A stretch of 64,000 nt of DNA from Vibrio qingdaonensis. GTDB lineage: Bacteria; Pseudomonadota; Gammaproteobacteria; Enterobacterales; Vibrionaceae. Within the stretch, counting starts at the first letter, position 1; each line of letters starts with the position of its first letter. Made by a program: the position numbers and the translations under genes. Positions 1 to 9,268 of this stretch are shown here, piece after piece. The stretch is from the NCBI RefSeq assembly GCF_026191675.1, contig NZ_JAKRRY010000004.1:62001-126000 (forward strand). Direction: 5' to 3'. Under the pieces are notes generated by a model that was not told the origin of the DNA, did not search any database, and worked only from the letters and a program-made list of their open reading frames with translations.

Positions 1-54
1 TGTTGAGACCAAAATCCACATGATCAAAATATAAGGGATCATTACTTCTTTCAT
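1..54 (-). CDS. N-terminal fragment of a membrane-protein gene cut by the window edge
   Basis: Only the first 18 codons are present (MKEVMIPYILIMWILVST). They look like the start of a hydrophobic membrane segment. The ATG overlaps the TGA of the upstream membrane-protein gene as ATGA, so the two are probably translationally coupled. The family cannot be told from this much sequence. Confidence 0.55.
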   Translation of the reverse strand, partial: MKEVMIPYILIMWILVST

Positions 55-548
55 GATTGCACCTCATGTTTTGTATCGGAAAGATCAAGGTTTGATGCTC
101 GGCTGTTTTTAATCACGCGGCTGATGGATGCGCCAATGTGCTCCCAGTTAGCGAAGGCAATAATGATCGCCAGCACCCACCAGGCTTTATGTACAAACAG
201 GCCGCAAAGCGACAGCGCGAAAACGAGCTGAATATGAGAGCTTTTGCGCTCATGTGCTTTATGCACGGCAACTTCATGGACGCGCCAAAGTAGGTAAACA
301 ACGAAAACGGCGAGGGCAATGGTGACGGAAAACAGGTAACCACTAAAGTACTCTGAATTGAAAATCATCATCATGGCGTCGTTTGGAGTGTTGGTAAAGG
401 TGGTCATATCAACGTTCTTGGAATTGATCGTCCCCATTGGTGCTAACAAGTAAGCACCTAAAAACATGGTTAACATAAAGACTGAAAATTTCATCAGCAC
501 CTTAATAATCACCATGATGATACGCATTATATTTTTTATCGCGTTCAT
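51..548 (-). CDS. small multi-pass inner-membrane protein of unknown function
   Basis: I do not recognise the family. The protein has a hydrophobic N-terminal segment (MRIIMVIIKVLMKFSVFM and following), a polar loop, a second membrane segment (YLFSVTIALAVFVVYLLW), a basic stretch with HKAHERK, and a hydrophobic C-terminal third, so three or four membrane segments are likely. The frame stays open to 593 with a GTG. I chose the ATG at 548 because a GAG lies about eight bases upstream of it; the ATG at 560 is an alternative. It follows the sulfatase gene on the same strand and overlaps the next gene by four bases, so it may be the second gene of a sulfatase-led transcript. Confidence 0.6.
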   Translation of the reverse strand: MNAIKNIMRIIMVIIKVLMKFSVFMLTMFLGAYLLAPMGTINSKNVDMTTFTNTPNDAMMMIFNSEYFSGYLFSVTIALAVFVVYLLWRVHEVAVHKAHERKSSHIQLVFALSLCGLFVHKAWWVLAIIIAFANWEHIGASISRVIKNSRASNLDLSDTKHEVQS

Positions 549-682
549 ACTATTTCTCATTGTTGTTGGTAGGGTTTTGTTGTGAAGAACCACTGCGAGG
601 GTTCTTTTTCACTATGGTTCTCGCTAAAAAGCCGCTAATACAATTAGCGGCTTAGGATTAAGGTCAACGAAATAACATAGGG

Positions 683-2248
683 CTATTTCATTACTTGTTG
701 GCTAGCTTGCTCAAGTTGCTTTAGCTTGCCTTGAAGCATGTAAGTATTCTGGTTGAAGTTACCAGGGTTAAGTACTTGGCTTTGTTGCATTGGGTATTCA
801 GGCAAGGTTGCAATGAACTCTTGAACTTTTCCGCCTACTGGTACAAACAACCACATGTTGTCCGCCATCCAGCGAAGGTACATGCCTGATTCGTGCGGTG
901 CTTTTTCAAATGGGTCGGCACGTAAGTGAACGATTTGAGGCCAGTTTGTTTGGAAACGAACCGCATCTGTGATGTTACCTTCTAGTAACGCAAATGAGAT
1001 TTTAAAGTCGTTCCAACGAACTGCGTTTAATTCAGCATTCGCAGAGAAGTACAGTAGCGAGTCACGAGGGCCTTTTTCTTCTTTTCCTTCAAAGTAAGGT
1101 AAGAAGTTATAGCCGTCTAAGTGCACGCGCCAGTTCTTATTGTTGTAGCTTGCCCCTTTGTCTGAAGCGAGTTTTTCAACGACGTTGTCATCACCAGCTG
1201 CGGCTAGAAGGGTTGGGATCCAGTCTTGGTGCGCCATGATGTCGTTAATTTTTGAACCCGGTTCAATCACACCAGGCCAACGAACAAGTTGCGGTACACG
1301 CATGCCGCCTTCAAATGTCGTGCCTTTTTCACCGTGGAACGGCGTCGCACCGCCATCTGGCCAAGAGACGGTTTCTGCGCCGTTATCGGTTGAATAGATA
1401 ACAATGGTGTTATCCGCGATGCCTAGATCGTCAAGTTTATCCAGTAGGATACCAACGTGATCGTCGTGCTCTAACATGCCATCGGCGTAGATACTGATAC
1501 CAGATTTACCTTGGTATTTTTCTTGTAGACGTGTCCAAACGTGCATACGTGTGGTGTTGTGCCAGATGAAGAATGGTTTGTCTGCCTTGACCGCTTTTTC
1601 CATGAACGCTAACGACTCTTCTAAGAATTCCTCGTCGGCATTTTCCATACGCTTACGCGTCATCGGACCTGTATCTTCAATCTTGCCATCGGCAGACGAT
1701 TTAATGACGCCACGGGGGCCGTAGTTTTTGCGGAACTCAGCATCTTTCGGGTAATAGTATGTTTCTGGCTCTTCTTCCGCATTAAGGTGATAAAGGTTAC
1801 CAAAGAATTCGTCGAAGCCGTGGTTGGTCGGTAAGTGTTTGTCTTGGTCGCCCATGTGGTTCTTACCAAATTGCGCGGTCATATAGCCTTGCTCTTTCAG
1901 TAAGTCTGCAATGGTCGGTGCCCAATCAGGGATGCCGTGATCAGAGCCGGGCATACCGATGGTGAGGAGACCGGTACGGAATGGTTCCTGACCCGTTAGA
2001 AATGCAGCTCGACCAGCAGTACAGGATTGCTGTCCATAATGGTCGGTGAACAATGCACCTTCGTTGGCAATGCGATCGATGTTTGGCGTTTGATATCCCA
2101 TCATGCCATTGTTGTAGGCACTGATGTTGTAGATACCAATATCATCACCCCAAATGGCAAGAATATTCGGTTGTTCAGCAGCGACTGCGGCACCAGAAGC
2201 AGCCAGTAAGCTGACTCCAACAGCAGCTTTGTTTAAACGGGTCGTCAT
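683..2248 (-). CDS. exported type I (formylglycine) sulfatase, arylsulfatase-like
   Basis: Hydrolyses sulfate esters, probably on a polysaccharide or aryl substrate in the periplasm or outside the cell. Residues 1-24 are a signal peptide ending in AVAA. The metal-binding GDDIG lies at about 34-38 and the catalytic motif CTAGR at 76-80. Cys76 would be converted to formylglycine, and the Cys (not Ser) form is accepted by both aerobic FGE and anaerobic anSME enzymes. Further alkaline-phosphatase-superfamily motifs include GKNHMGD and TDNGAE. The length of 521 residues is normal. A GGAG lies five bases before the ATG. The anSME gene about 9 kb away is the likely maturase. The substrate cannot be told from the sequence. 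Confidence 0.93.
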   Translation of the reverse strand: MTTRLNKAAVGVSLLAASGAAVAAEQPNILAIWGDDIGIYNISAYNNGMMGYQTPNIDRIANEGALFTDHYGQQSCTAGRAAFLTGQEPFRTGLLTIGMPGSDHGIPDWAPTIADLLKEQGYMTAQFGKNHMGDQDKHLPTNHGFDEFFGNLYHLNAEEEPETYYYPKDAEFRKNYGPRGVIKSSADGKIEDTGPMTRKRMENADEEFLEESLAFMEKAVKADKPFFIWHNTTRMHVWTRLQEKYQGKSGISIYADGMLEHDDHVGILLDKLDDLGIADNTIVIYSTDNGAETVSWPDGGATPFHGEKGTTFEGGMRVPQLVRWPGVIEPGSKINDIMAHQDWIPTLLAAAGDDNVVEKLASDKGASYNNKNWRVHLDGYNFLPYFEGKEEKGPRDSLLYFSANAELNAVRWNDFKISFALLEGNITDAVRFQTNWPQIVHLRADPFEKAPHESGMYLRWMADNMWLFVPVGGKVQEFIATLPEYPMQQSQVLNPGNFNQNTYMLQGKLKQLEQASQQVMK

Positions 2249-2275
2249 AGGGACTCCAATTGTTATTTTGTGATT

Positions 2276-2307
2276 GGACGTTGGGACGTTATTTCTGTGA
2301 AACGTCC
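2276..2307. promoter_or_regulatory. GGACGTT direct and inverted repeats upstream of the sulfatase gene
   Basis: GGACGTT occurs at 2276-2282 and 2284-2290, and its exact inverted copy AACGTCC at 2301-2307. The block lies 28-59 bases upstream of the sulfatase start. It may be an operator, or a leader hairpin with 7-base arms and a 10-base loop. No T-tract follows on either strand. The protein that would bind is unknown. Confidence 0.45.
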
Positions 2308-2359
2308 TACTGACAACTAAACTAATCCTATTACGCCTATGCGTCGCTTTATACTGACT

Positions 2360-2374
2360 ATAACCAAAGGTTAT
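2360..2374. promoter_or_regulatory. ATAACC-N3-GGTTAT dyad between sulfatase and MoxR operons
   Basis: This is a perfect 15-base dyad that fits the T-N11-A pattern of LysR-type binding sites. It lies in the 338-base divergent region between the sulfatase and the MoxR-led operon. The LysR gene at the end of that operon is a candidate binder. A related but different dyad (GTTATA-N5-TATAAC) lies at 11174-11190 between the other two divergent genes of the cluster. Confidence 0.4.
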
Positions 2375-2586
2375 GAGCTGCTTGAGTACTATCGAACCTA
2401 GACTACTATCTAATTATCTCTTATGACGATGTCACTAAGATGCCATCTCTGAGTGTTGGCACGCTACCTGGTGGTTTTAATCACTGGCTGATCGTCGTAA
2501 TAACTGATAACCGTTTGATTTCTTGCGTGAGCCGTTTTTTCTGAACGTTCAATACACGCAAAGTACCTAACTTTATGAGATGACAC

Positions 2587-3573
2587 ATGAACCAAGCACA
2601 GCAAAAAATTAGCGAACTCATTACCCGTATTGAGCAAGATGTGGTGGGACAACAGCATGTTGTAAAAGCACTGGTGCTTGGATTACTCACCAACGGACAC
2701 ATTTTATTAGAAGGTTTACCGGGGACTGCGAAAACGCGTTCAGTTAAAGCACTGGCGAGTGCGCTTAATAGTCGATTTGGACGAATTCAGTTCACCCCAG
2801 ATTTACTTCCATCCGATGTTACGGGTACGGAGGTATATCAAGAGCTAGAAGGCAAACCACAGCTTACGTTTCAGCAAGGTCCGATATTCAATGACATTGT
2901 ATTGGCGGATGAAATCAATAGAGCCCCCGCTAAAGTGCAAGCTGCGTTACTAGAAGCAATGGCTGAATCCACGGTAACGGTTGGTGACCAAACACACGCA
3001 TTGCCAGAATTGTTTATGGTTCTCGCCACTCAAAACCCAGTCGAACAAGAGGGAACGTATCCTTTGCCTGAAGCGCAAATGGATCGCTTCATCATGAAAG
3101 TGAACGTGGATTATCCAGAAGATGATGCCGAACTTGCCATTATTCGTTTAGTTCGAAGTGAGGAGAAGAAGGTTGATCGCCAAGCCGACCATGCGTCACC
3201 TTTACCGCCGATTGACCCTCAATTAATTCTTCAAGCACGCAGTGAATTGCCTACGATTGCGGTATCAGATTTGGTTGAAAAGTACATTGTGGCGCTTGTG
3301 ATGGCAACACGTAAACCAGAACGTTATCCAGACAGTAAACTGAGCGAATGGATTGCCGTGGGGGCAAGCCCGCGAGCATCCATCGCGTTAGATAAGTGTG
3401 CCCGTGCCAATGCGTGGTTAGAAGGGCGAGATTATGTCTTGCCAGATGATGTACGGGCAATGGCTTTCATGGTTTTGGGGCATCGCTTTAGTTTGTCTTA
3501 TGACGCTTTAGCTGATGGTGTGAGTCACCAAGCTGTAGTGGACACGTTACTTGATAGCGTTGAAATCGGATAG
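2587..3573 (+). CDS. MoxR-family AAA+ ATPase
   Basis: MoxR ATPases act as chaperones that activate VWA-domain partners. Walker A is GLPGTAKT (about residues 39-46) and Walker B is DIVLADEINR (about 104-113). The sensor region LATQNPVEQEGTYPLPEAQ is typical of the family, and 328 residues is normal. It heads a tight co-directional operon with DUF58, DUF4381, two VWA proteins and a BatD-like protein, the classical MoxR neighbourhood. The following gene starts 14 bases after its stop. What is unusual is that the operon sits divergently from a sulfatase and beside its maturase. MoxR-VWA function is inferred from the family; the client is unknown. Confidence 0.92.
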   Translation: MNQAQQKISELITRIEQDVVGQQHVVKALVLGLLTNGHILLEGLPGTAKTRSVKALASALNSRFGRIQFTPDLLPSDVTGTEVYQELEGKPQLTFQQGPIFNDIVLADEINRAPAKVQAALLEAMAESTVTVGDQTHALPELFMVLATQNPVEQEGTYPLPEAQMDRFIMKVNVDYPEDDAELAIIRLVRSEEKKVDRQADHASPLPPIDPQLILQARSELPTIAVSDLVEKYIVALVMATRKPERYPDSKLSEWIAVGASPRASIALDKCARANAWLEGRDYVLPDDVRAMAFMVLGHRFSLSYDALADGVSHQAVVDTLLDSVEIG

Positions 3574-3587
3574 AGGGTGTCATTAAT

Positions 3588-4562
3588 ATGATAAGCCCAA
3601 CCACGCCTCCTAGTTCGGTAAGTCGCGACGCGCGAATTTATTGCGATTATGCGCAATTGGTTCGTTTGCAGTCTCAATCTCAATCTTTTCATTTACTCCC
3701 CAACCTTAAAGCGGGCAGTGCTTTGTCCGGGCGACATCAATCTCTGTTTAGAGGTCGCGGACTCAATTTTGAAGAACTGCGCCATTACCAACTTGGTGAT
3801 GATATTAGAAACTTAGATTGGAAGGTGACGATGCGAACAGGCAAGCCGCATGTTCGCACCTATACCGAAGAGAAAGATCGAGATGTGGTGATTGTTGTTG
3901 ATCAACGTAGTGCGATGTTTTTCTCCTCTGTGCAAGTGATGAAATCGGTCGTTGCGGCGGAAATTGCCGCATTGTGTGCTTGGCGGGTATTAAAAGACAG
4001 CGATAGAGTTGGCTTTTTGCTCGCTGATAGCCAGCGTTTGACATGGAGCAAGTCGAAACGAACCCAAAATGATCTGTTGGCACAATTAAAGCGCATTGCC
4101 CACGCCAACCAAGCGCTTGATGCCGCGAGTGTCGATGCCGCAGGGACGCAATTTGACGATATTGTTCAGTTACTACTGCGCTTAAAGCTTAAATCGACAA
4201 CGCTGATATTGATCAGCGATTGGAGTGATGCGAGTACTCAAAACATTAGCCATTTACAACGCCTACAACAGCACAATGACGTATTAGCCATTATGGTGTC
4301 TGATCAGTTTGAGCAGCAATTGCCGACTCATGCGTCCACGCAAGGTTGGGTGATGGGTAATGGATCCCAACAAATTAGTATCCAGAATGAGGCGATGCTA
4401 CAAGTCGTCAATCGTCAGCTACAAGACCGTATTGAGTCCAAGCGAGAGCAACTTTCCAAGCTGATGCATCGTTATCATATTCCGTTAGTCGAGTTGGATA
4501 CATCTGGACAGCACATCGCCCAATTCAAGAAAACGGTGGGAGGCTGCAAAGATGGATCATAA
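3588..4562 (+). CDS. DUF58-domain protein of the MoxR/VWA operon
   Basis: DUF58 proteins are relatives of VWA domains that are almost always encoded next to MoxR ATPases. The hallmark GRGLNFEELRHYQLGDDIRNLDWKVTMRTG-type segment starts near residue 46 (GRHQSLFRGRG) and contains the conserved D-x-R-x-x-D-W. The following VVIVVDQRSAM aligns with a MIDAS DxSxS motif, but with DQRSA, so metal binding there is doubtful. No signal peptide is visible, so it is probably cytosolic. GAGGGTG precedes the ATG. The 3' end overlaps the DUF4381 gene by 11 bases. Confidence 0.88.
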   Translation: MISPTTPPSSVSRDARIYCDYAQLVRLQSQSQSFHLLPNLKAGSALSGRHQSLFRGRGLNFEELRHYQLGDDIRNLDWKVTMRTGKPHVRTYTEEKDRDVVIVVDQRSAMFFSSVQVMKSVVAAEIAALCAWRVLKDSDRVGFLLADSQRLTWSKSKRTQNDLLAQLKRIAHANQALDAASVDAAGTQFDDIVQLLLRLKLKSTTLILISDWSDASTQNISHLQRLQQHNDVLAIMVSDQFEQQLPTHASTQGWVMGNGSQQISIQNEAMLQVVNRQLQDRIESKREQLSKLMHRYHIPLVELDTSGQHIAQFKKTVGGCKDGS

Positions 4563-5073
4563 ACCGCCAAGTACTTACATACTTCGAGAGATGGTAGATG
4601 TCGATATACCTGAACCGATTAGCTGGTTTCCTCAAACATTAGGCTGGAAGATTGTCGCAGTGGTGTTTGTCGCTATATTGCTGGTGGTTATCGCTAAATT
4701 AGTGATGCATTGGTGGAAAAATCGTTATCGTGGCGAAGCATTGCAAGCGATACAGCAAGTTAACGTGCTTGAACCCGAAGCTGAGTATCAAATATTTTTG
4801 GTGATGAAAGCAGTATTACGTTACCGAGACAAAGAGGCTGCAGCGTTGTATGGCGTGGATTTTCTTACTACGTTAGACCGTATGAATCCAAGTAACCCGG
4901 TTTGGGTGCCTAACGATCGTTGTCATGTTGATGAGCATTTAGGCATGCAGTGGATGGAGAGTATCGTTAATCCAAAATCAGCGTTAACCCATGAACAAAA
5001 ACAAACCTTGGTGAGTGAGTTAAAGCAGTGGATTCTTCATCACGATTCTGGAGACGCGCATGTTACTTGCTAG
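4552..5073 (+). CDS. DUF4381 single-pass membrane protein
   Basis: This is a short protein with one strong membrane segment (residues about 30-50, IVAVVFVAILLVVIAKLVM) after an N-terminal LREMVDVDIPEPISWFPQT, which is the recognisable start of DUF4381 proteins. The cytosolic part is helical and holds WVPNDRCHVDEHLGMQW. The gene overlaps both neighbours, by 11 bases upstream and 14 downstream, so translation is coupled. Members are found only in MoxR-VWA operons and have no known biochemical role. They probably anchor the complex to the membrane. Confidence 0.85.
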   Translation: MDHKPPSTYILREMVDVDIPEPISWFPQTLGWKIVAVVFVAILLVVIAKLVMHWWKNRYRGEALQAIQQVNVLEPEAEYQIFLVMKAVLRYRDKEAAALYGVDFLTTLDRMNPSNPVWVPNDRCHVDEHLGMQWMESIVNPKSALTHEQKQTLVSELKQWILHHDSGDAHVTC

Positions 5074-6160
5074 CATAGGCATTACCGGTCTTGATATCAG
5101 TCAATTCCAATGGAGCAGTGTAGAGTTAGTCCATCCATTATGGCTATTATTACTGCCGTTACCCTTGGTTATTTATCATCTTATTCCTGCCTATAGAACC
5201 AAGAAAAAAGCAACCAAAGTGCCGTTTTTTCAATTGCTTGTCGATGCTTTAGGGGAGCCGCCACGGCAAGGTGCCCACCAACTTAAAGCGCGCTGGTGGC
5301 AACGCGCTGTGCTTTTGGTCGCGTGGATATTAGTGGTTCTAGCGTTAACAAAGCCGACCTTACTTGGGCCGCCGCAATATCGAGAAAGCATTGGGCGTGA
5401 TGTCATGGTGGTACTCGATTTATCTGGGTCGATGGCTGAAGAAGATTTTATTTCACGCCAAGGCAAGAAAGTGTCGCGTTTAGATGCGGCCAAAGACGTT
5501 TTGAACGAGTTTGCCGATGGACGAAAGGGCGACCGTTTAGGGATGATTTTGTTTGGTGATGCAGCTTTTGTACAAGCCCCTTTTACCGCCGATCATCAAG
5601 CGTGGCGAGAGCTTCTAGGGCAAACCAGTGTAGCAATGGCGGGGCCAAGTACTCGTCTAGGCGATGCCATAGGTCTAGCAATTAAGGTGTTTGAAAATCA
5701 GCAAGAAGACAGCAGTAATGAGTCTGAGCGAGAAAAAGTGGCGATTGTTTTGACAGATGGCAATGATACGGGAAGCTTTGTTGAACCGATTGATGCCGCC
5801 AAAGTGGCCGCTGTAAAAGGCGTGCGTATCCATATGATTGCAATGGGCGATCCGAGAACCGTTGGAGAACAAGCGTTGGACATGGAGACCATTCGCCGTG
5901 TTGCGAGTGAAACAGGAGGCGAGTCTTTTGAGGCGCTCGATCGTGATTCGTTAACGGCAGCATACCAGGTAATCTCTGAACTCGAGCCAAGGCTATATGA
6001 GAGTACCAGTTTCAGACCAAAGCAAAGTATCCATCACTATCTTGTGTCCATTGTGATTGGTTTAGTGTTGGTGGCATTTACTGTAGCAAGTGTGACCCGG
6101 CGATTTTTCCCCGTTCAGCCAAGAAGCGCTGAAGATAAGAAAGCGGGAGACACGTTATGA
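5060..6160 (+). CDS. BatA-like VWA-domain inner-membrane protein
   Basis: The N-terminal membrane anchor (HPLWLLLLPLPLVIYHLIP, about residues 26-44) and a second membrane segment (about 86-100) precede a VWA domain. The domain's intact MIDAS motif DLSGSM follows VVL near residue 118, and TDGND lies near residue 230. A third membrane segment closes the protein (VSIVIGLVLVAFTVASVT). This order is that of BatA/YeaH-linked VWA proteins in Bacteroides aerotolerance-type operons. The ATG overlaps the end of the DUF4381 gene by 14 bases, and the stop overlaps the next VWA gene as ATGA. It is expected to bind protein partners in a metal-dependent way under MoxR control. Confidence 0.9.
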   Translation: MLLASIGITGLDISQFQWSSVELVHPLWLLLLPLPLVIYHLIPAYRTKKKATKVPFFQLLVDALGEPPRQGAHQLKARWWQRAVLLVAWILVVLALTKPTLLGPPQYRESIGRDVMVVLDLSGSMAEEDFISRQGKKVSRLDAAKDVLNEFADGRKGDRLGMILFGDAAFVQAPFTADHQAWRELLGQTSVAMAGPSTRLGDAIGLAIKVFENQQEDSSNESEREKVAIVLTDGNDTGSFVEPIDAAKVAAVKGVRIHMIAMGDPRTVGEQALDMETIRRVASETGGESFEALDRDSLTAAYQVISELEPRLYESTSFRPKQSIHHYLVSIVIGLVLVAFTVASVTRRFFPVQPRSAEDKKAGDTL

Positions 6161-7881
6161 TAGACACGCAATGGTTAGAACAGGTTATTACACAGTTTCA
6201 TTTTATACGACCATTATGGCTATTGGCATTTATCCCGATGGCAGTGGTGTTCTATGTGCGGTGGAAACAAGAAGCGAATTCTGAAGATAGCCGATTTTTA
6301 CCGTCACATCTCCGGCAAGCATTGACTATCGAATCACAAGGATGGAATAACCAACTGCCGCTAAAAATGCTGATACTCGGTACCACTCTACTTATTGTCG
6401 TCGCTTCTGGACCGACGTGGCAACGTCAGGCCTCGCCCTTTGGTGAAGATAAAGCGTCCTTAATGATTGTGCTTGATGTTAGCGAAAGTATGCTGCAAAC
6501 CGATGTTGCGCCAAATCGTTTAGAGCGCGCGAAGCATAAAATACACGATTTGCTAGAGACACGACATGGCGGTCGAACGGGGCTTGTGGTTTATTCCGGC
6601 TCGGCGCATTTAGCGATGCCCACGACGCAGGATAACCGCGTTTTTGCGCCGTTTCTTGCGGCGATAGACCCACAAATAATGCCAGTGGCGGGGAAAGCGG
6701 CGGAGAACAGCTTACCGATCATTAAACAGCAACTCGACGGCCAGCCTGGTAGCACGGTGCTACTCATTACCGATGGTGCGACCCCAGCAACGGTCAAGGC
6801 TTTTGAATCTGAATTTGCGTCATCTTCTACCCAACTATTGGTGCTTGCGATGGGGAACCGTGACATTGTCACTAATAGTCCGTTAGATATAGTGGCATTG
6901 AAGCAATTGGCTAATGCCGCCAATGGCCGCCTTTTTCAGACTAGTATTGATAGCAGTGATATTCAGGCGTTGTCTCGTGATATTGATACGCATATGGAAA
7001 TCAATGGAGAGTCGACCATGCCATGGAAAGACATGGGGTATGGCTTATTGGTTCCCATTGCGTTACTGATGCTGCTTTGGTTTAGAAAAGGTTGGTTAGT
7101 TCAATGGTGTCTACTTATCGTGTTGGTTGTGCCCACGCTCACGCCTACGACGGCGTTTGCCAACCAAGATTCATTACTGCAGGAGAGCGCTGAATCTAGC
7201 ATTGAGACATCTAGCCTTGAGACAAACGGCAACGAAGTAATGCAAACGCGAACGCTAATGGATAAAGGGTATCAATGGTGGATGGATCTTTGGTTTACTC
7301 AAGATCAACAAGGCCAGCGTTTATTCGACCAGCAGCGCTATCTAGAAGCCGCTCAGCATTATACCAAACCCCAATATAAAGGTGTCGCTTACTATTACGC
7401 GATGGAATATCGATTGGCGCACACGGAGTTTGTTAAAATGGACAGTGAACGAGGCGATTATTATGCCGCCATTGCCCTTGCTCGTCAGCGAGAGTATCTA
7501 GCGGCCAGAAACATGCTCCGTACGGTCGTAGAGTCCAAAACTATTGATGACAATTTACGAAGCAATGCCACACAGAATTTGACCGTCATGGAAAGCATTA
7601 TCGACGAAATCAATCGAGTGAGCGAGAGTCAAACCAACACAACAGAAAGCATGGAAGAGTCTATTGAATTAGGGGATAACCCACAAACGGCAGATGGTGC
7701 GGAAGAAATGGCCTCGGGTATATTGATGAAAAAAGAGACATTAAATGCCAATGAAATCCTGGGTAGCGAGGCGCTGGCGGATAAGTGGTTAAAACGGGTA
7801 GAGGCAGATCCAAAACAATTTTTACGTGCCAAATTTCAACTTCAATATCGCGATCAAATGGCGTTGGGAGGCAGCAAGTGA
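6157..7881 (+). CDS. BatB-like VWA protein with C-terminal TPR region
   Basis: The protein has an N-terminal membrane segment (RPLWLLAFIPMAVVFYV), a second near residue 70 (LILGTTLLIVVAS), and a VWA domain with MIDAS DVSESM near residues 108-113 and TDGATP near 205. A hydrophobic pair of segments follows (about 290-330), then a periplasmic part with TPR-like repeats (RLFDQQRYLEAAQHYTKP; YAMEYRLAHTEFVKM; AALARQREYLAARNML-type units). It therefore resembles a BatB-BatC fusion. The start overlaps the previous stop as ATGA, and the next gene begins with a GTG overlapping this gene's TGA. Confidence 0.88.
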   Translation: MIDTQWLEQVITQFHFIRPLWLLAFIPMAVVFYVRWKQEANSEDSRFLPSHLRQALTIESQGWNNQLPLKMLILGTTLLIVVASGPTWQRQASPFGEDKASLMIVLDVSESMLQTDVAPNRLERAKHKIHDLLETRHGGRTGLVVYSGSAHLAMPTTQDNRVFAPFLAAIDPQIMPVAGKAAENSLPIIKQQLDGQPGSTVLLITDGATPATVKAFESEFASSSTQLLVLAMGNRDIVTNSPLDIVALKQLANAANGRLFQTSIDSSDIQALSRDIDTHMEINGESTMPWKDMGYGLLVPIALLMLLWFRKGWLVQWCLLIVLVVPTLTPTTAFANQDSLLQESAESSIETSSLETNGNEVMQTRTLMDKGYQWWMDLWFTQDQQGQRLFDQQRYLEAAQHYTKPQYKGVAYYYAMEYRLAHTEFVKMDSERGDYYAAIALARQREYLAARNMLRTVVESKTIDDNLRSNATQNLTVMESIIDEINRVSESQTNTTESMEESIELGDNPQTADGAEEMASGILMKKETLNANEILGSEALADKWLKRVEADPKQFLRAKFQLQYRDQMALGGSK

Positions 7882-9170
7882 ACCTTAAATATAAATTCGT
7901 TTTAGTGTTGCTTGCGATAGTAGCGATGTTGTCTCATTCAGCCTTTGCCAATGAGAAGGACAGCTCGAAGATTCGAACCGTTAAAATGTCGGCCTGGTTA
8001 GGACAGGAAAATGCCGACAAGCCTCTAGAATTTACAGTCAATGAGCAAATAATTTTGTCGATTGAAGTCGCTACCCCCCGTTGGTTTACCGGGGGCACAC
8101 GTATCAGTCGTATAGATGTGCCTAATCTTATTGCCAAGCAACGTAACCCAATGGCCATTAATTCAACAGAGCGTAAGAATGGCATCACGTGGTCAAAGCA
8201 GCGGTGGGAGGTGACGTTATATCCACAAACCTCTGGGACATTTGTTATTCCTCCTATCGCCATCCAAACGCAAGTATCGACGCAAAATGTACGCTCGGCC
8301 TCTCGGACGCTATATACGCAGCCAATGACATTTGAGGTTAGAATGCCGACAGGAAAATTGTCAGAGCAGCAGTCATGGCTTTCGGCGAGTGATATGACGC
8401 TAACACAGCAATGGGAGACGTCGAATGATGAGCTCAAGGCCGGAGACTCAATTACCCGCACGGTAACACTTAACGCTGACGATACCCTTTCTATTCTTAT
8501 TCCTAGCTTAATACCCACAGATGCAACGCATGCTTATCAAGTTTATCGTCAACCGCCTCGCCTAAGTGATAGCCATGAACGGGGGGCGTATAAAGCGCAG
8601 CGAACTGAACAGCATACTTATGTGTTGCAAAAAGGAGGCAACTTTACACTCCCAGATATCGATGTTGTCTGGTGGAACAGCAGCAAAAAAACACTGGAAA
8701 CAGTGACCTTAGAAGGTAAAACGATTTCGGTTCGTCATACATTATCGTCATTTGTTGCTCAATATCAGCGCTGGCTTGCTGGCATGGCGGTTTTACTGTT
8801 CATGCTTATTGCTGGTAGCGTTTTGCTTTACAGACGTGTTCAACAGCAAGGTTTCTCAGAGGGTTTTAATTTACTATTCGCATTGAAAAACAAAAACTTT
8901 TCGCGATTACGTTTACTGACCTATCGAAAGCTGAAAATGTCTCAAGGGAAAGTTGCTTTATCTACGGTTTCAAATAATGAGCATTGGCAAGAGCAAGCAA
9001 GGCAGTGGCAAACGGGTAAGGAAAGCACCAGTTTGTTGATGCAGGTGTGGCGTAAAGTCAGTCAAAAGCACAGTGAGGATGCGCTGAAACCGCGTACAAA
9101 GTGCAGTACGCGGTTTACGGTACTAAAAAATCGGATCCTTCCTCCTGCATTGAATTTGCCAAAAGAGTAA
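7878..9170 (+). CDS. BatD-like exported membrane-anchored protein
   Basis: I chose the GTG at 7878 (GTGA overlap with the previous stop) because it gives a clean signal peptide, with the hydrophobic run VLVLLAIVAMLSHSAFA. The frame is open upstream to 7785, but that extension lies inside the VWA/TPR gene and has no signal. The mature part is beta-rich, as expected for BatD (oxygen-tolerance family, PF13584 type), and a single membrane segment lies near residues 298-316 (MAVLLFMLIAGSVLLY). The cytosolic tail is basic. It completes the MoxR operon. The annotation as 'aerotolerance' comes from Bacteroides and is not proven here. Confidence 0.82.
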   Translation: MNLKYKFVLVLLAIVAMLSHSAFANEKDSSKIRTVKMSAWLGQENADKPLEFTVNEQIILSIEVATPRWFTGGTRISRIDVPNLIAKQRNPMAINSTERKNGITWSKQRWEVTLYPQTSGTFVIPPIAIQTQVSTQNVRSASRTLYTQPMTFEVRMPTGKLSEQQSWLSASDMTLTQQWETSNDELKAGDSITRTVTLNADDTLSILIPSLIPTDATHAYQVYRQPPRLSDSHERGAYKAQRTEQHTYVLQKGGNFTLPDIDVVWWNSSKKTLETVTLEGKTISVRHTLSSFVAQYQRWLAGMAVLLFMLIAGSVLLYRRVQQQGFSEGFNLLFALKNKNFSRLRLLTYRKLKMSQGKVALSTVSNNEHWQEQARQWQTGKESTSLLMQVWRKVSQKHSEDALKPRTKCSTRFTVLKNRILPPALNLPKE

Positions 9171-9268
9171 ATTTGCCAACTGTTTCAATAGTGTCTGTGA
9201 TGTTGAATTGCAGACAATGTCGACGTTAACAGCAACCTCAAATTTCAGTGGGGTTGCGATGGATACTT

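Noticed and set aside
1158..1397. Antisense frame inside the sulfatase gene
   Set aside because: It is a shadow frame with no ribosome site and no recognisable protein features. The same holds for the other antisense frames inside clear genes.
7785..9170. A 461-residue BatD starting at 7785
   Set aside because: The extra N-terminus lies inside the preceding gene in another frame and hides a clean signal peptide that begins at the GTG at 7878.
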